DNA of 64,000 bases, taken from Dongia_B soli (GTDB taxonomy: Bacteria; Pseudomonadota; Alphaproteobacteria; Dongiales; Dongiaceae). The notes under the pieces are model-generated. The model saw nothing but the letters and a program-made list of their open reading frames with translations. It had not been told where the DNA came from and searched no databases. Positions 18,257 through 25,943 of the stretch are shown in pieces. The stretch spans positions 310,001-374,000 of the forward strand of contig NZ_JAXCLW010000004.1 of assembly GCF_034044715.1 (NCBI RefSeq), in the 5' to 3' direction. Position numbers and translations under genes: made by a program. Within the stretch, counting starts at the first letter, position 1. Every line of letters begins with the position of its first letter.

Positions 18257-18631
18257 TCAGTAGATCGCCAGGAAGATCTTGCTCGACGGTTCCAGGGTCA
18301 GCCATTCGCCGACGAAGCCTTTGGGCACGACAAAGCCGTCGCCGGGACCGAATTCGCGCCGACCGCCCTGCGGATCGACGATCGCTATGCGGCCGGTCAG
18401 GATCGAACAAACTTCCGTATAGCGCCAGGGATCGAGCACAATATGGCCCGGCTCGCCGGTCCAGAATCCAACAGTTACCCGGTCCGTTGCGACCTCAGCG
18501 CAATGGAATTCCCTTTCCACCCAGTTGGCCGATAGAACCTTGTAATCGGAAAGCGGCGGAACAAAGCCTTTCGCGGGATTGGGAACAATAGGCACAATGG
18601 AATCGATCGTCATGCTCACCGCATCAGTCAT
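18257..18631 (-). CDS. cupin-fold protein (DUF861/EutQ-like), copy 2
   Basis: 124 residues from ATG 18631, or 118 from ATG 18613 which has a GGTGAGC just upstream. The cupin core reads 'HIVLDPWRYTEVCSILTGRI' then 'FGPGDGFVVPKGFVGEWLT', closely similar in design to the cupin at 16669-17067 (shared 'PKGF.G.W' block). The two proteins bracket the GcvA-like regulator, which suggests a duplication or a functional pair. Family members include ureidoglycine aminohydrolase and sugar or amine binding cupins; no catalytic assignment can be made here. Confidence 0.8.
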   Translation of the reverse strand: MTDAVSMTIDSIVPIVPNPAKGFVPPLSDYKVLSANWVEREFHCAEVATDRVTVGFWTGEPGHIVLDPWRYTEVCSILTGRIAIVDPQGGRREFGPGDGFVVPKGFVGEWLTLEPSSKIFLAIY

Positions 18632-19111
18632 TATTCAATAACCCGGTTTTCTGGAACAGGAATAACGCGCAAAAGAACGCACTATGAAGAACGCGAAACT
18701 AGAGGTCTTCAGTCGCCGTTTTATTCTCCGCTCAAGCGGGCTGGCAACTTAGCTCTATTCACGAGGTAATTTAGAAAACTTGAATCACGTCGATTCGGAG
18801 GGACGCCAAGTGTCATGCTCTTCTCGCTCGACATACTAAGAGCTGCTGTTCCGGAATATCCAATCCTATAGCCCCTCACCTGCCCCAGCTAACCGCGAAA
18901 ACTGAGCCTCGCGCAGGGAATACGCCTGTTTACTCTTTGGTGGGCCTGGACGGCTGGCCGGGAACATACGTCGTCGCTTATCAAAGCACCGTTGATTTTG
19001 GCGGAAAAATGGAGACGGCATAACGCGGAAGCCGCCGGCATGAAACCTTTGCCGCTTTCGCCGGTTCCTTTTGCAAACGGGCATCCGGCCCGGCAATCAG
19101 CGGAGGGCACC
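18632..19111. other. 480-base intergenic stretch, no gene seen
   Basis: This stretch between the second cupin gene and the secreted small protein is AT-richer than its flanks in its first half. I find no open frame with a ribosome binding site and protein-like composition, no tRNA and no strong hairpin. Promoters for both neighbours (divergent) must lie here. A GGAAC occurs at about 18652 and another at about 18961, but neither has GTT at the spacing seen at the other EcfG-like sites. Confidence 0.5.
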
Positions 19112-19546
19112 ATGAAGATCCACGTCCTGCTCGCCAGTGTCTGCACTGTTTTCTTCGCCACCTGCACCATTGCCCAGGCCGGCGAATGCACCGCGAAGAT
19201 CGACCAGCTCCAGAAGGTCTTCTCCAAATCGGATGCCGGCATGGGACCCACTGGCAATCCCAACCCGGCAGAGCCGGGGGCGGCGCAGACCGGCGGCCAG
19301 ACGGGCACTCCGATCACCGAAGGAACCAACAATGCGCTGCAGGGCAAGGCCGCCTCGCCGAGCGATGTTCAACAGCAAAACCAGGGGCAGCAAACGGCGG
19401 CAGAGGCGGCGGGCGGCAAGTTGCCGATGAATACCAACGCCGCCCATGCCAGCCTCGACCGCGCCAAACAACTCGACAAGGCCGGAAAGGAGGCCGAGTG
19501 CCTCGATGAGGTGACGAAGGCGAAAGCGGCATTCGGCGAGCAATAA
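19112..19546 (+). CDS. small secreted protein of unknown function
   Basis: 144 residues. ATG 19112 follows GGAGGGCACC, a strong ribosome binding site, whereas the longer frame start has none. A Sec signal peptide (core 'VLLASVCTVFFATC', cleavage near 'AQAGE' at residue 22) exports it. The mature chain is rich in Gln, Ala and Gly in a flexible middle segment ('QQQNQGQQTAAEAAGG') and ends in a helical, charged part ('SLDRAKQLDKAGKEAECLDE'). It has three Cys, one just after the cleavage site. I do not recognise the family beyond resemblance to small periplasmic proteins of Rhizobiales. A strong hairpin follows 20 bases after the stop. Confidence 0.75.
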   Translation: MKIHVLLASVCTVFFATCTIAQAGECTAKIDQLQKVFSKSDAGMGPTGNPNPAEPGAAQTGGQTGTPITEGTNNALQGKAASPSDVQQQNQGQQTAAEAAGGKLPMNTNAAHASLDRAKQLDKAGKEAECLDEVTKAKAAFGEQ

Positions 19547-19566
19547 CCGGCTCCATCGCCGAATTT

Positions 19567-19598
19567 ACCGGAGGCGGCACCGAGGTGTCGCCTCCGGT
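19567..19598 (+). terminator. strong inverted repeat after the secreted protein gene
   Basis: The arms are ACCGGAGGCG and CGCCTCCGGT, perfect over ten pairs, and pairing continues through one G-T wobble and CACC/GGTG to a two-base loop, about 15 pairs in all. It lies 20 bases after the stop codon. There is no T-run after the stem on either strand, so it may block exonucleases or act as a weak or factor-assisted terminator rather than a classic intrinsic one. Confidence 0.6.
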
Positions 19599-19674
19599 AT
19601 GCCCGCTCTGCAATCCCGCTATGAGAAACCTTGCCTGTTGGGGCCGGGAATACCGTCTCACGCTGATAACTTCT

Positions 19675-20913
19675 TCACTCTTTAATGATTACATTGCTGT
19701 CCAAAGTTGGTGGACATCGATTGTAAGAAGTGATGGAAGATCGTGCGCAACAGCAAAGTGCTATCTGCATCCGATTTCCAAATGCCGTAACCATCCGGAA
19801 TATCGAGGTGGTGCATACCGAAATCCTCGGCGCTCTTTCCGCCGCCGGACGGATTGAGATCGATTGTTCCGATTTGGGCGAGGCAGATCTGAGCCTTGTC
19901 CAATTGCTGATCGCTTTGCGCAAGAGCGCGGCTCGGCGCAACACACCCCTCGCTTTGATACCTCCCAGCTCCGGCCTCCCGCGCGACATTTTGAAGCGAG
20001 CCGACCTTCTTCCGTCCGCACAGGACAGCCGGTCCAGCTCCTTTGCCGTATCCAGCAATTGCTCATCCTGAAGCTGGCAACCGGCTGCGATGAGCAGATC
20101 GCGTTCGCTGTTGCTGAGTTTCGCCAAGTTGGGGATATGCTGTCTGATCAAATCCGGTTTGTCGAAATTCTTGCAGATGCCGATCGCATATTCGACATGT
20201 TCGATGCGTTGGCGCGTCGTATCACCGATCTGCAGGGCCATAACGGCAACGCCGATCTGGCGGCCGACTTCCGCGCTCTTGCGCTGGATGCTGGCCGCCG
20301 TTGTCGCTGCCTGTTGCCGGCGCGCGGCAATCGTGTCCACACTTTGGGACAGAGCCCGTGGGACGGTAAAGGCCGCTTCGGCCTGGCGCTGCCTCAGTGA
20401 TCCCTGTTCTGTGACCGCGCTGCGGACGATATCCGCAAGCTGCGCCAGCTCCTGGCTGAAATTATCGAGGTTGAGTTGCGCGACCTTCAGCGCCCCGCCG
20501 ATCTCATCCGCGAAGCTGGCGAATTCCTCGCCCGCCGCGCTGATATGCGCCGCCGCGATCTTCGCATTGACGGCCAGTACATCGACGGCCTTGATCGCCT
20601 TGCGCATCTGGCTGATGCGGCCATCGATAGCCGTCGCCATGCCGGCGATGCCCTTCAGCACCTCCAAGGCATCGTCGGAGGTATTGGCTAGAGCGGAGAT
20701 GCGTTCGGCGACTTTCCCCATATCCCGGGTCGCCGTGCGCAGATCCTCACTTTCCAATTCATGCTGCAAACGGGTGAAGGTCGCACCGAGCCGATCGAGA
20801 ATTTCCATCGCGCCTTCGAGCCGCCCACCGATATCGACAAATGTCCCTTCGATCAGCGTGGATGCTGTTTTCGGCGGCAGCAGCGCCTCGTCTAGGACCC
20901 GGCTGGATGTCAT
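19675..20913 (-). CDS. soluble chemoreceptor-like protein, C-terminus probably replaced by antisense read-through
   Basis: 412 residues from ATG 20913 ('MTSSRVLDEALLPP'). There is no membrane segment. Residues 15-300 are helical, with a methyl-accepting-protein-like signalling core: 'DVLAVNAKIAAAHISAAGEE' matches the 'NA..AA.EAAR.GE' hairpin region of chemoreceptors. A coiled coil with 'GVAVMALQIGDTTRQRIEHV' follows. After about residue 300 ('LLDTAKELDRLSC') the composition changes to Arg/Ser-rich sequence that is simply the complement of the STAS gene at 19733-20071. I infer that the original 3' end was lost and the frame now runs on to a chance stop at 19675. Function would be cytoplasmic signalling; no CheA or CheW gene is nearby. 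Confidence 0.65.
   Translation of the reverse strand: MTSSRVLDEALLPPKTASTLIEGTFVDIGGRLEGAMEILDRLGATFTRLQHELESEDLRTATRDMGKVAERISALANTSDDALEVLKGIAGMATAIDGRISQMRKAIKAVDVLAVNAKIAAAHISAAGEEFASFADEIGGALKVAQLNLDNFSQELAQLADIVRSAVTEQGSLRQRQAEAAFTVPRALSQSVDTIAARRQQAATTAASIQRKSAEVGRQIGVAVMALQIGDTTRQRIEHVEYAIGICKNFDKPDLIRQHIPNLAKLSNSERDLLIAAGCQLQDEQLLDTAKELDRLSCADGRRSARFKMSRGRPELGGIKARGVLRRAALLRKAISNWTRLRSASPKSEQSISIRPAAERAPRISVCTTSIFRMVTAFGNRMQIALCCCARSSITSYNRCPPTLDSNVIIKE
19733..20071 (+). CDS. STAS-domain protein
   Basis: 112 residues from ATG 19733 (a GTG at 19730 is adjacent). The fold is a STAS domain: 'IRNIEVVHTEILGALSAAGR', 'IEIDCSDLGEADLSLVQLLI' and 'ALRKSAARRNTPLALIPPSS', as in anti-sigma-factor antagonists and chemotaxis-associated STAS proteins. 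The usual phosphorylatable Ser before the third helix is Asp/Leu here ('EADLSLVQ'), with a Ser one turn on. The last 15 or so residues ('RSSSFAVSSNCSS') are the complement of the convergent chemoreceptor-like gene and are probably not native. In related genomes STAS and chemoreceptor genes of this sort usually run in the same direction, so the convergent arrangement suggests a rearrangement. Confidence 0.7.
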   Translation: MEDRAQQQSAICIRFPNAVTIRNIEVVHTEILGALSAAGRIEIDCSDLGEADLSLVQLLIALRKSAARRNTPLALIPPSSGLPRDILKRADLLPSAQDSRSSSFAVSSNCSS

Positions 20914-21090
20914 CTGGCTTTCAGCTCTTTGAATTGGAATAGCCGTGATTCCGAATTGCACAGAAAGATGGTGTGATTTGTCACGTAATGATCGCTTATT
21001 CCGGATTGACTCGTCCGGCGGCGGGCGGCGAAACTTTGGCAAGGCCGAAACTTGGCCAAGCGCTCTTTCCGCCTTGAAGGGAGTCCGCGG

Positions 21091-21324
21091 ATGGGAAAGG
21101 CCATCATGTTCCACGAACCCTTGGAGCGATATCTGCTCAGCAAGATCTTGGAATATGCTCCGGGCACGGTCGAGCGCGTGAAGATCGGCCGCCTCTCCGA
21201 GCCAGAGCGCGGCAGCAACTGGGACATCCTTGAAATCCACCCCAGCATCCCTGCGGCAGTTGCCCATCGCATCGAGGCCAAGGTGGTCAGGCCGCTCCGC
21301 AACGACATCGATCTCGCGGATTAG
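21091..21324 (+). CDS. conserved hypothetical small protein
   Basis: 77 residues from ATG 21091, preceded by GAAGGGAG seven bases upstream. The sequence 'MGKAIMFHEPLERYLLSKIL' followed by 'IGRLSEPERGSNWDILEIHP' is protein-like, with a plausible alpha/beta pattern and no signal peptide or membrane segment. I do not recognise a family. It is divergent from the chemoreceptor-like gene and 116 bases before the Rieske-FAD gene, so it may share neither promoter. The candidate EcfG promoter at 21375 lies after its stop. Confidence 0.55.
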   Translation: MGKAIMFHEPLERYLLSKILEYAPGTVERVKIGRLSEPERGSNWDILEIHPSIPAAVAHRIEAKVVRPLRNDIDLAD

Positions 21325-21374
21325 CTTCTCTACCCGTTCTGTCCCACGACCCGGTCCTACGGCGATGTCGGCGG

Positions 21375-21399
21375 GGAACCATCGGCGTCCGTCTCGGTT
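21375..21399 (+). promoter_or_regulatory. candidate EcfG-type promoter before the Rieske-FAD gene
   Basis: GGAAC at 21375-21379 and GTT at 21397-21399, separated by exactly 17 bases. This is the form described for EcfG/SigT/RpoE2 general-stress promoters of Alphaproteobacteria. The -10 end lies 41 bases before the ATG at 21441. The same spacing recurs at three other intergenic sites in this window. Confidence 0.6.
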
Positions 21400-21440
21400 T
21401 AATTGTTCGCATGAGCAACATCTGAGGCAAGGGATCCGCG

Positions 21441-22940
21441 ATGTCCTTTCCGGCGGTTTCCGGCATCCTCCCGGCGAAGCGGGGATGCTGTTGGAGCGAT
21501 CAGGCTCTTAAAACGACATTTCCCCAGCTTGCTGAAGACATGGCATGCGATGCCGTCATCATCGGTGGCGGCATCGCTGGATTGACCGCAGCTCTCGCCC
21601 TTTGCGAAGCCGGTAAATCAGTTGCGGTGCTCGAAGCCCGCCGCGTCGGCACCCAGGTGACAGGGCGCTCGACAGCAAAGATCACGACGCAGCACGGCTT
21701 GATCTACAACCATTTAGCCGAACATGCCGGCAGCGAAATTGCTGACCTTTATGCCAAAGCAAATTTGGCCGGCATGGAATGCATACGCTACTGGGTCGAG
21801 TCTTATCTGATCTCCTGCGATTACCAGCAAAAAGGCGCTTACAGCTATACGCTCCGCCCCGAACGTCGCGGGGAATTGGAGAAAGAAGCTGAAGCCGCGC
21901 GGAAATTCGGCCTGACGGCAGAAGTGCTGGATCGCGCCCCGCTCCCTTTCGCAACAGCAGGCGCTTTGCATTTCCCGCAGCAAGCCCAATTCAATCCGAC
22001 ACGATATCTCGAAGGTTTGGCGGCTGCGATTACCGCACGCGGCGGTAAAGTATACGAGAACAGCAGGGCGACCGAATTCGAACCAAGCGGAAGCTGGCGC
22101 GTTTCCGCCGGCACCGGGAAGGTTACGGCTGACCACCTGATCATGGCGACCAATAGCCCTGTCAAGAGTCCCGTCGGCTATAGCAACAAGCTTCAGCCAC
22201 GCATGCATATCGCCATGGCCTTTCGGCCGACCGACTTATCCGGGGTCGACGGCATGTTCCTGGGGATCGATGAGCCGACCCATTCGATCCGGATCGGCCA
22301 GGATGCGAGTGGTCCGCTGCTAATTGTTCTCGGGCCGCGCTTCGAGACCGGTCATGACCGAAATGTCGCACAACGCTTCCTCGACCTTGAGGATTGGGCG
22401 CGTGCCCATCTACCGGTCGCCGAGGCAGTGTGGCGTTGGTGCAATGAAGATTACGATACCGTCGATCGCATGCCTTATGTAGGCCAACCTGATCCTGCCA
22501 AGGCGCCAGGCTTCCATGTCGCAACCGGCTTCAACGCCTGGGGAATCACCAACGGGACAGCAGCCGGGCTGACGATCTCCGGTGAGATCTGTAAAGGCGA
22601 GCGTCCTTGGGGCAATCTCTACGATCCCACGCGACCGGTGCCGGAGGACTTTCACAAAAGCGGCGACACGCAGTCACTCGTGGAGACGCCCGATGCGATA
22701 GCTCTCGGCCAGGGCGCTGTCGTGGTACGTGACAACGAAAAATACGCCGTCTGGAAAGACGATAATGGTGACCTGAAGGTTCTCTCTGCAGCCTGCACGC
22801 ATAAAGGCTGCACAGTGACATGGAACAATGCCGATCAGACCTGGGATTGCCCTTGCCACGGCTCCATCTTCGATCGGGACGGCAGCGTCATCCACGGACC
22901 GGCACGCCATCCACTGGAGAAGCGCGAGATGCCGAAATGA
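21441..22940 (+). CDS. FAD-dependent oxidoreductase with C-terminal Rieske domain
   Basis: 499 residues. A DAO-type FAD domain starts with the dinucleotide motif 'VIIGGGIAGLTAALAL' at about residues 35-50 and closes with 'GFHVATGFNAWGITNGTAAG' at about 355. The C-terminal 100 residues are a Rieske [2Fe-2S] domain with 'CTHKGC' and 'CPCHGS', the two Cys-His cluster-binding boxes. This fusion matches YhfW-like proteins of unknown substrate. No signal peptide is seen, so it acts in the cytoplasm. It is coupled by a 4-base overlap to a 61-codon gene. A candidate EcfG promoter lies 41-66 bases upstream, which suggests induction in general stress. Confidence 0.92.
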   Translation: MSFPAVSGILPAKRGCCWSDQALKTTFPQLAEDMACDAVIIGGGIAGLTAALALCEAGKSVAVLEARRVGTQVTGRSTAKITTQHGLIYNHLAEHAGSEIADLYAKANLAGMECIRYWVESYLISCDYQQKGAYSYTLRPERRGELEKEAEAARKFGLTAEVLDRAPLPFATAGALHFPQQAQFNPTRYLEGLAAAITARGGKVYENSRATEFEPSGSWRVSAGTGKVTADHLIMATNSPVKSPVGYSNKLQPRMHIAMAFRPTDLSGVDGMFLGIDEPTHSIRIGQDASGPLLIVLGPRFETGHDRNVAQRFLDLEDWARAHLPVAEAVWRWCNEDYDTVDRMPYVGQPDPAKAPGFHVATGFNAWGITNGTAAGLTISGEICKGERPWGNLYDPTRPVPEDFHKSGDTQSLVETPDAIALGQGAVVVRDNEKYAVWKDDNGDLKVLSAACTHKGCTVTWNNADQTWDCPCHGSIFDRDGSVIHGPARHPLEKREMPK

Positions 22941-23122
22941 CCCGCCGACATATCCGGCCAGAAGACGAGGAGCGGCGAAAGAAAGAGCCGAACCCCTCTC
23001 ACGGCCCCCAAGTTGAAATCTATTCCGGGAAGAAACGGGTTGAAGGACAAGATCCTGGGATCGAACGCCTTAAGGGCGGCCGAAGGGCCACCGAGGAAGC
23101 GTCCAAGCCCAAGGATGACTAA
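22937..23122 (+). CDS. small hydrophilic protein coupled to the Rieske-FAD gene
   Basis: 61 residues, starting at an ATG that overlaps the TGA of the preceding gene (ATGA). The chain is very charged ('RPEDEERRKKEPNPSHG', ending 'EEASKPKDD') and probably disordered. I do not recognise a family. The overlap and the conserved-looking spacing support translation; the composition resembles small stress-associated proteins of soil Alphaproteobacteria. It could also be a chance frame, so confidence is moderate. Confidence 0.5.
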   Translation: MTRRHIRPEDEERRKKEPNPSHGPQVEIYSGKKRVEGQDPGIERLKGGRRATEEASKPKDD

Positions 23123-23132
23123 TCAACAACAA

Positions 23133-24227
23133 TCAGGACGAGGATGAGCTCTCAGCGAACCGCGCCGCGCGTCGCAAAATCGCGATCACGGCCAGTTCTT
23201 CGTCAGAGATGAAGTCGGCATCGGGATTTTTTGCCGCTTTCCCTTTCGGCGTTCTCAGTTTCAGCAAGCCTGCCGAATAGAGCTGCAGGACGCCCGGATG
23301 GATGTAGCAATTGAGGCAGATGGTCGGTGTGTTTCCCAACCTCTCCGCCACGCTTTTCGCAACCTGCTTGATATTGCGTTTCGCCTTGGTCGGCGTTTCG
23401 GCCGGCGACAGTGTCGCTAGCTCCAGCGCGGCCAGAAGCGTGCCAGCCCAGGTACGGAAATCCTTTGCGGTGATGTCGCGGCCTGTGATCTCCCGAAGAT
23501 AGCGATTCACATCGGTCGACCCCACATTCTGCACCCTGCCTTGCTCATCCTCATATTGGAACAGCTGCTGCCCCGGCAATTCCTGGCAGGCCTTGAGAAC
23601 CTTGGCGACCCGCCGGTCCTTCAGCTTGACGCGCCAGATCTTGCCTGTCTTGCCCTTAAAATTGAAAAGGATTTCGGCACCATTGATCTGCACATGCGGG
23701 GTACGCAACGTCGTTACGCCGTAGCTGCGGTTCTTTTTCGCGTAGTCTGCATTGCCCACACGAATAAGCGTTGTCTCGAGGAGATAGACGATTGTGGCGA
23801 GCACACGTCGGCGCGACAGACCTCTGAGGGCCATGTGTTTCTTTACGCGCTGCCGGACCATCGGCAGAGCTTGTGCGAACTCCATCAGGTGTTCGTATTT
23901 CGCTTGGTCACGGATTTCCCGGAAGCTGCTGTGATAAATGTATTGTTTGCGCCCCTTCGCATCCCGGCCTGTCGCTTGGATATGCCCCGCGGCGCTTGGA
24001 CAGATCCATACATCAGTCCAGGCCGGCGGAATTGCCAGCGCCCGGATGCGCGCGACGACGGACTTCTCGCGGATAATCGACCCGTTTGCGCGCGTATAGA
24101 TGACCTGATTTCTCACTTCGGTTCGCCGGAAGCCAGGTGTGGCATCCGAGACATATCTCAGTTTGACGCCTTTTTTATTTGCAATGGCCAATACTGTTTT
24201 TTCAGTATCCTTGGCGACTGCCGGCAT
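23133..24227 (-). CDS. DNA topoisomerase IB
   Basis: About 364 residues from ATG 24227 ('MPAVAKDTEKTV'); an ATG at 24269 would add 14 residues but would overlap the start codon of the divergent gene. The N-terminal DNA-binding part has 'IPPAWTDVWICPSAAGHIQA', typical of bacterial poxvirus-like TopIB. The catalytic domain contains 'DFRTWAGTLLAA' (Arg) and 'CLNCYIHPGVL' with the nucleophilic Tyr. The enzyme relaxes supercoils by a 3'-phosphotyrosyl intermediate without ATP. In soil Alphaproteobacteria this gene often sits in stress clusters with TPP enzymes and GH15 genes, as here. Confidence 0.93.
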   Translation of the reverse strand: MPAVAKDTEKTVLAIANKKGVKLRYVSDATPGFRRTEVRNQVIYTRANGSIIREKSVVARIRALAIPPAWTDVWICPSAAGHIQATGRDAKGRKQYIYHSSFREIRDQAKYEHLMEFAQALPMVRQRVKKHMALRGLSRRRVLATIVYLLETTLIRVGNADYAKKNRSYGVTTLRTPHVQINGAEILFNFKGKTGKIWRVKLKDRRVAKVLKACQELPGQQLFQYEDEQGRVQNVGSTDVNRYLREITGRDITAKDFRTWAGTLLAALELATLSPAETPTKAKRNIKQVAKSVAERLGNTPTICLNCYIHPGVLQLYSAGLLKLRTPKGKAAKNPDADFISDEELAVIAILRRAARFAESSSSS

Positions 24228-24267
24228 CTTTTTCGTTTCACTTGTCGAAGAGAATGAGGTTATCGCC

Positions 24268-24684
24268 ATGCCCGTCCAAAGGTCTATCCAAGGTGGATGT
24301 CAATGTGGCCGTATCCGCTTCATCACCAGTCAAGCGCCGTTGGATGTGAATTATTGCCACTGTTCCATGTGCCGCCGGGCGACGGGCGGATTGTTCGCGA
24401 CCTTGGCTTGGTTTCCACTTGAGCACCTCGCTTGGTCCAGCGAACAGCCCGCCTGGTTCCGCTCGTCGAAAATGGCTGGCCGCGCTTTCTGCCCTCACTG
24501 CGGCACACCGCTGGCCATGCTCTATGACGGCAGCAATCAAATCGGCCTGCTCCTCGGTAGCTTCGATGACCCGTTACCCTTTGCTCCGACTCATCATTAT
24601 GGCATCGAAGGACGCCTGGCCTGGGTGGATATACAGGGTCATCTTCCCGCCCGGATAACCGAGGATGATCCTGCGCCACATTAA
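24268..24684 (+). CDS. GFA-family (glutathione-dependent formaldehyde-activating-like) zinc protein
   Basis: 138 residues from ATG 24268, with GAGG eight bases upstream. The zinc ligands are plain: 'GGCQCGRIRF', 'CHCSMCRRATG' and 'CPHCGTPL'. This is the beta-tent CENP-V/GFA fold; only a few members have proven formaldehyde-glutathione activity, and most are uncharacterised. It is divergent from topoisomerase IB, whose longest possible start overlaps this ATG, and convergent with the SDR gene. No dedicated promoter can be separated from the topoisomerase coding region. Confidence 0.88.
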   Translation: MPVQRSIQGGCQCGRIRFITSQAPLDVNYCHCSMCRRATGGLFATLAWFPLEHLAWSSEQPAWFRSSKMAGRAFCPHCGTPLAMLYDGSNQIGLLLGSFDDPLPFAPTHHYGIEGRLAWVDIQGHLPARITEDDPAPH

Positions 24685-24695
24685 CAACGCAACAA

Positions 24696-24717
24696 GCGGA
24701 ACGCCCAGCGGTTCCGC
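24696..24717. terminator. short inverted repeat between convergent genes
   Basis: GCGGAAC and GTTCCGC, perfect over seven pairs with an eight-base loop, lie between the convergent GFA and SDR genes. The place fits a bidirectional terminator. There is no T-run, so its strength is uncertain. Confidence 0.4.
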
Positions 24718-24728
24718 AAGGCTCTCTC

Positions 24729-25808
24729 CTAGCTCGCTTCGCCACTTTCATGACGGTAAGAGGGAATTTGGCGAGGTCCCCGGCCAGATTTCCTGCCGAT
24801 CAGATGCCCGGCAAAGGCGCCAATGGCCAAGCCAAGGCCCGCGAGGGCCACGCCGGCACCGATGCGAACTTGCTTGTCGGACCACAAAGCAGCCGCGTTT
24901 CCCGCTTCCTCGCCAAATGATCCCCGGCTCCTATGCAGTGCGTGAATCGGATGTTTCAGATTATCCGGCCTGTTGCCTGCAATCTCACGGCCACGCTCCT
25001 GCGCGTCATAGGCATGTCGGGCGAGAAAGCGGTCGAGAAAACCTGGCACGGTCATCTGCGCCAGGATGGTCGCGACCGTGCTTCGCCCCAGCCAGTATTC
25101 GCGATCCCGTCCTTGCGCGGCGGTGATGATCGCTCGGGCCGCAACTTCCGGCCGGATGACGGGAGGGACGGGGCTCGGAGTTCCGGCAAGGCGGCTGCGC
25201 GCCCAATCGAATTGCGGTGTATTGATGGCGGGCAATTGCACCATCGTCAGGGCAATATCGCTCTTCTCATAAATGAGCTCTGAGCGCAGCGAGTCAGTGA
25301 ATCCGCGAATGGCGTGTTTAGCGCCACAATAGGCGGCCTGCAGGGGAATACCGCGATAGGCGAGTGCTGATCCGACCTGTATGATTGTGCCGCTATTGCG
25401 CGGCCGCATATGCCGCAGGGCCGCCATGGTTCCATGAACGTAGCCGAGATAGGTCACCTGCGTGACGCGGGCGAATTCCTGATGCGTCATCTCCGCCAGC
25501 GGCGAAAACACCGTCAGCATCGCATTGTTCACCCAGATGTCGAGCGGCCCCAGCGCCGTAGCGATTTTGTCGGCGGCCTCGAAGACCGCAGTCGCATCAG
25601 CAACATCAGCCGCCGCCACGACTGCCTCGCCTCCTATCGAGCGGATCTCGCCCCGCACCTCTTCTAAGGCGCGCTCATCCCGGGCGATCAAACCAAGTCT
25701 GGCTCCCGCTTTAGCGAACTCGCGCGCTGTCGCGCGGCCCACCCCGGCCGACGCACCAGTGATAACGACCACTCGCCCCGCCAGTAATTGATTTCCCGAT
25801 CTCGCCAT
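24729..25808 (-). CDS. SDR family oxidoreductase with C-terminal membrane segment
   Basis: 359 residues from ATG 25808, which has GTGAGGAAGAG upstream. A classical short-chain dehydrogenase domain has the NAD(P) motif 'TGASAGVGRATAREF', the Asn loop 'WVNNAML' and the catalytic Ser...Tyr-x3-Lys ('VGSALAYRGIPLQAAYCGAK'). After residue 250 comes a tail of about 100 residues ending in a hydrophobic helix ('GAGVALAGLGLAIGAFAGHL') that probably anchors it in the inner membrane. The catalytic domain resembles DltE-like SDRs; the substrate is unknown. A candidate EcfG promoter begins 50 bases upstream, and a second one faces the other way towards the TPP-enzyme operon. Confidence 0.9.
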   Translation of the reverse strand: MARSGNQLLAGRVVVITGASAGVGRATAREFAKAGARLGLIARDERALEEVRGEIRSIGGEAVVAAADVADATAVFEAADKIATALGPLDIWVNNAMLTVFSPLAEMTHQEFARVTQVTYLGYVHGTMAALRHMRPRNSGTIIQVGSALAYRGIPLQAAYCGAKHAIRGFTDSLRSELIYEKSDIALTMVQLPAINTPQFDWARSRLAGTPSPVPPVIRPEVAARAIITAAQGRDREYWLGRSTVATILAQMTVPGFLDRFLARHAYDAQERGREIAGNRPDNLKHPIHALHRSRGSFGEEAGNAAALWSDKQVRIGAGVALAGLGLAIGAFAGHLIGRKSGRGPRQIPSYRHESGEAS

Positions 25809-25857
25809 CTCTTCCTCACCTGTTTTCACCCGCGATGCCGCTGCATTTGGAAATTCA

Positions 25858-25882
25858 AACCTTGCTTCGCAAAGATGGTTCC
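25858..25882 (-). promoter_or_regulatory. candidate EcfG-type promoter before the SDR gene
   Basis: On the minus strand GGAAC occupies 25882-25878 and GTT 25860-25858, with 17 bases between. The -10 end lies 50 bases before the SDR start. It is back to back with the plus-strand copy at 25944-25968, so one 261-base spacer drives both sides. Confidence 0.6.
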
Positions 25883-25943
25883 GCATCAGTCAGGAGCCTG
25901 TCGGATAAAGCCTTGAAACTCTGCCCTTCCCCCAATTCCTGTG

